Source: Escherichia whittamii
Lineage (GTDB): Bacteria > Pseudomonadota > Gammaproteobacteria > Enterobacterales > Enterobacteriaceae
NCBI RefSeq assembly: GCF_014836715.1
Contig: NZ_JACSQI010000013.1
Span: 1 to 64,000, forward strand
Direction of reading: 5' to 3'
Length of the DNA: 64,000 nucleotides
Below, piece after piece: positions 63,030 through 64,000 of this stretch; positions within the stretch are counted from its first letter, which is position 1, and every line of letters begins with the position of its first letter. The position numbers and the translations under genes are program-made. The notes below the pieces were generated by a model. It was not told the origin of the DNA. It saw only the letters and a list, made by a program, of their open reading frames with translations, and did no database searches.

Positions 63030-64000
63030 TTATTTGTCGAACAGATAATGGTTTACCAGATTTTCCAACTGCTCCTGGCGACCACTCTGATGCACCGGTG
63101 CAAGATTATGTTCCTGGGCATATTTTGCTAAATCCGCCAATGACATTTGGCCTTTCAGAATTTGCTGGCCCAGTTCGCTATTCCAGCCGGAATAACGTTG
63201 CGCTACGCGTTTATCCAGCTCACCGTCTTCAATCATGCGTGCTGCAATTTTCAGCGCCAGTGCCATCGTATCCATCGCGCCAATATGACCGTAGAACAGG
63301 TCATATTTATCGGTGCTCTGACGACGTACTTTGGCATCGAAGTTCAGACCGCCGGTAGTGAAACCGCCTGCTTTGAGGATTTCATACATCACAAGCGCAT
63401 TCTCTTCCACGCTGTTCGGGAACTGGTCAGTATCCCAGCCCAACTGCGCGTCACCACGGTTGGCATCAACAGAACCGAACAGTCCGAGCGCAATGGCAGT
63501 GGCAATTTCATGGTGGAAAGAGTGACCCGCCAGCGTTGCGTGGTTTGCTTCAATATTCAGTTTAATCTCTTTTTCCAGGCCAAACTGCTTCAGGAAGCCG
63601 TAGACCGTCGCGGCATCGTAATCATATTGATGTTTGGTCGGCTCTTGCGGTTTCGGTTCGATAAGCAGGGTACCCTGGAAACCGCTTTTATGTTTATGCT
63701 CAACCACCATCTGCATAAAGCGGCCAATCTGTTCACGCTCCTGTCGCAAATCGGTATTCAGCAGAGTTTCGTAACCTTCGCGACCGCCCCACAATACATA
63801 GTTTTCACCACCCAGTTTATGCGTCGCTTCCATCGCCGTAACGACTTGTGTTGCTGCCCAGCTGAAAACTTCCGGATCTGGATTCGTAGCTGCGCCCGCG
63901 CCATAACGTGGGTTAGTAAAGCAGTTAGCGGTTCCCCACAGCAGTTTCACGCCGCTCTCTTCTTGTTTACCTGCCAGCACATCGACCATTTGCGCAAAGT
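63030..64000 (-). CDS. xylA: Xylose isomerase, 3' part (partial)
   Basis: The last about 323 of the usual 440 residues of D-xylose isomerase, which converts D-xylose to D-xylulose. The frame runs off the right edge. Metal-binding and catalytic motifs are visible: [27 protein letters not shown] and [14 protein letters not shown]. The ATG at 63989 is internal, not the start. It is followed by xylB. Confidence 0.97.
   Translation of the reverse strand, partial: FAQMVDVLAGKQEESGVKLLWGTANCFTNPRYGAGAATNPDPEVFSWAATQVVTAMEATHKLGGENYVLWGGREGYETLLNTDLRQEREQIGRFMQMVVEHKHKSGFQGTLLIEPKPQEPTKHQYDYDAATVYGFLKQFGLEKEIKLNIEANHATLAGHSFHHEIATAIALGLFGSVDANRGDAQLGWDTDQFPNSVEENALVMYEILKAGGFTTGGLNFDAKVRRQSTDKYDLFYGHIGAMDTMALALKIAARMIEDGELDKRVAQRYSGWNSELGQQILKGQMSLADLAKYAQEHNLAPVHQSGRQEQLENLVNHYLFDK

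Noticed and set aside
63987-63989. ATG at 63989 as the xylA start
   Set aside because: Internal methionine; the frame continues to the window edge and the family has about 117 more N-terminal residues.

Overview
The window is a chromosomal segment of Escherichia coli (gadA - treF - bcs - dpp - glyQS - xylAB). Gene order, protein lengths and recalled protein sequences match the K-12 map from b3517 (gadA) to b3565 (xylA). It is not K-12: codon 6 of bcsQ is a sense codon, the cytochrome c peroxidase gene yhjA is missing between gadA and treF, the hokA-IS150 segment is missing between cspA and glyS, and eptB looks like a divergent allele. All comparisons with K-12 are from memory, not from an alignment run here.

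Layout. 1-0.7 kb: N-terminal end of gadA with a GAD box, then an AT-rich gap where yhjA would be. 0.7-11.3 kb: treF, yhjB, yhjC, yhjD, yhjE, yhjG, the motility phosphodiesterase pdeH behind a near-perfect FliA promoter, and kdgK behind a KdgR-like operator. 11.3-16.6 kb: yhjJ, dctA, pdeK. 16.6-30.8 kb: the cellulose locus, with bcsR-Q-A-B-Z-C on the minus strand and bcsE-F-G on the plus strand, every frame open. 30.8-32.8 kb: ldrD/rdlD type I toxin-antitoxin pair and yhjV. 32.8-38.6 kb: the dppABCDF dipeptide/haem importer. 38.6-40.1 kb: a gene-poor stretch with three 123-bp REP/BIME units, then two perfect 169-bp repeats built from the 3' end of proK plus its terminator, then proK. 40-51.5 kb: eptB, yhjX (with the tandem YpdB/PyrR operator), yhjY, tag, yiaC, bisC, yiaD, ghrB, yiaF, yiaG, cspA.

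51.5-55.85 kb is the accessory part: a minus-strand gene set (aldo/keto reductase, short-chain dehydrogenase, SRPBCC protein, small secreted YdgH/BhsA-type protein, internally deleted Old Yellow Enzyme) and a divergent LysR regulator. It looks like a LysR-controlled carbonyl/redox detoxification operon in partial decay. I do not recognise a described system with this composition. 55.9-64 kb returns to the backbone: glyS, glyQ, ysaB, wecH, yiaA, yiaB, xylB and the 3' three quarters of xylA.

Functional themes: cellulose and phosphoethanolamine-cellulose production next to two EAL phosphodiesterases (pdeH, pdeK); peptide, sugar and C4-acid uptake (dpp, dctA, xyl, kdgK, treF); envelope modification (eptB, wecH, yhjD). 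The most unusual DNA is the proK-derived repeat array, which inserts a 65-nt block of four mini-hairpins into the T-loop position of a tRNA fragment, twice, with a terminator each time.
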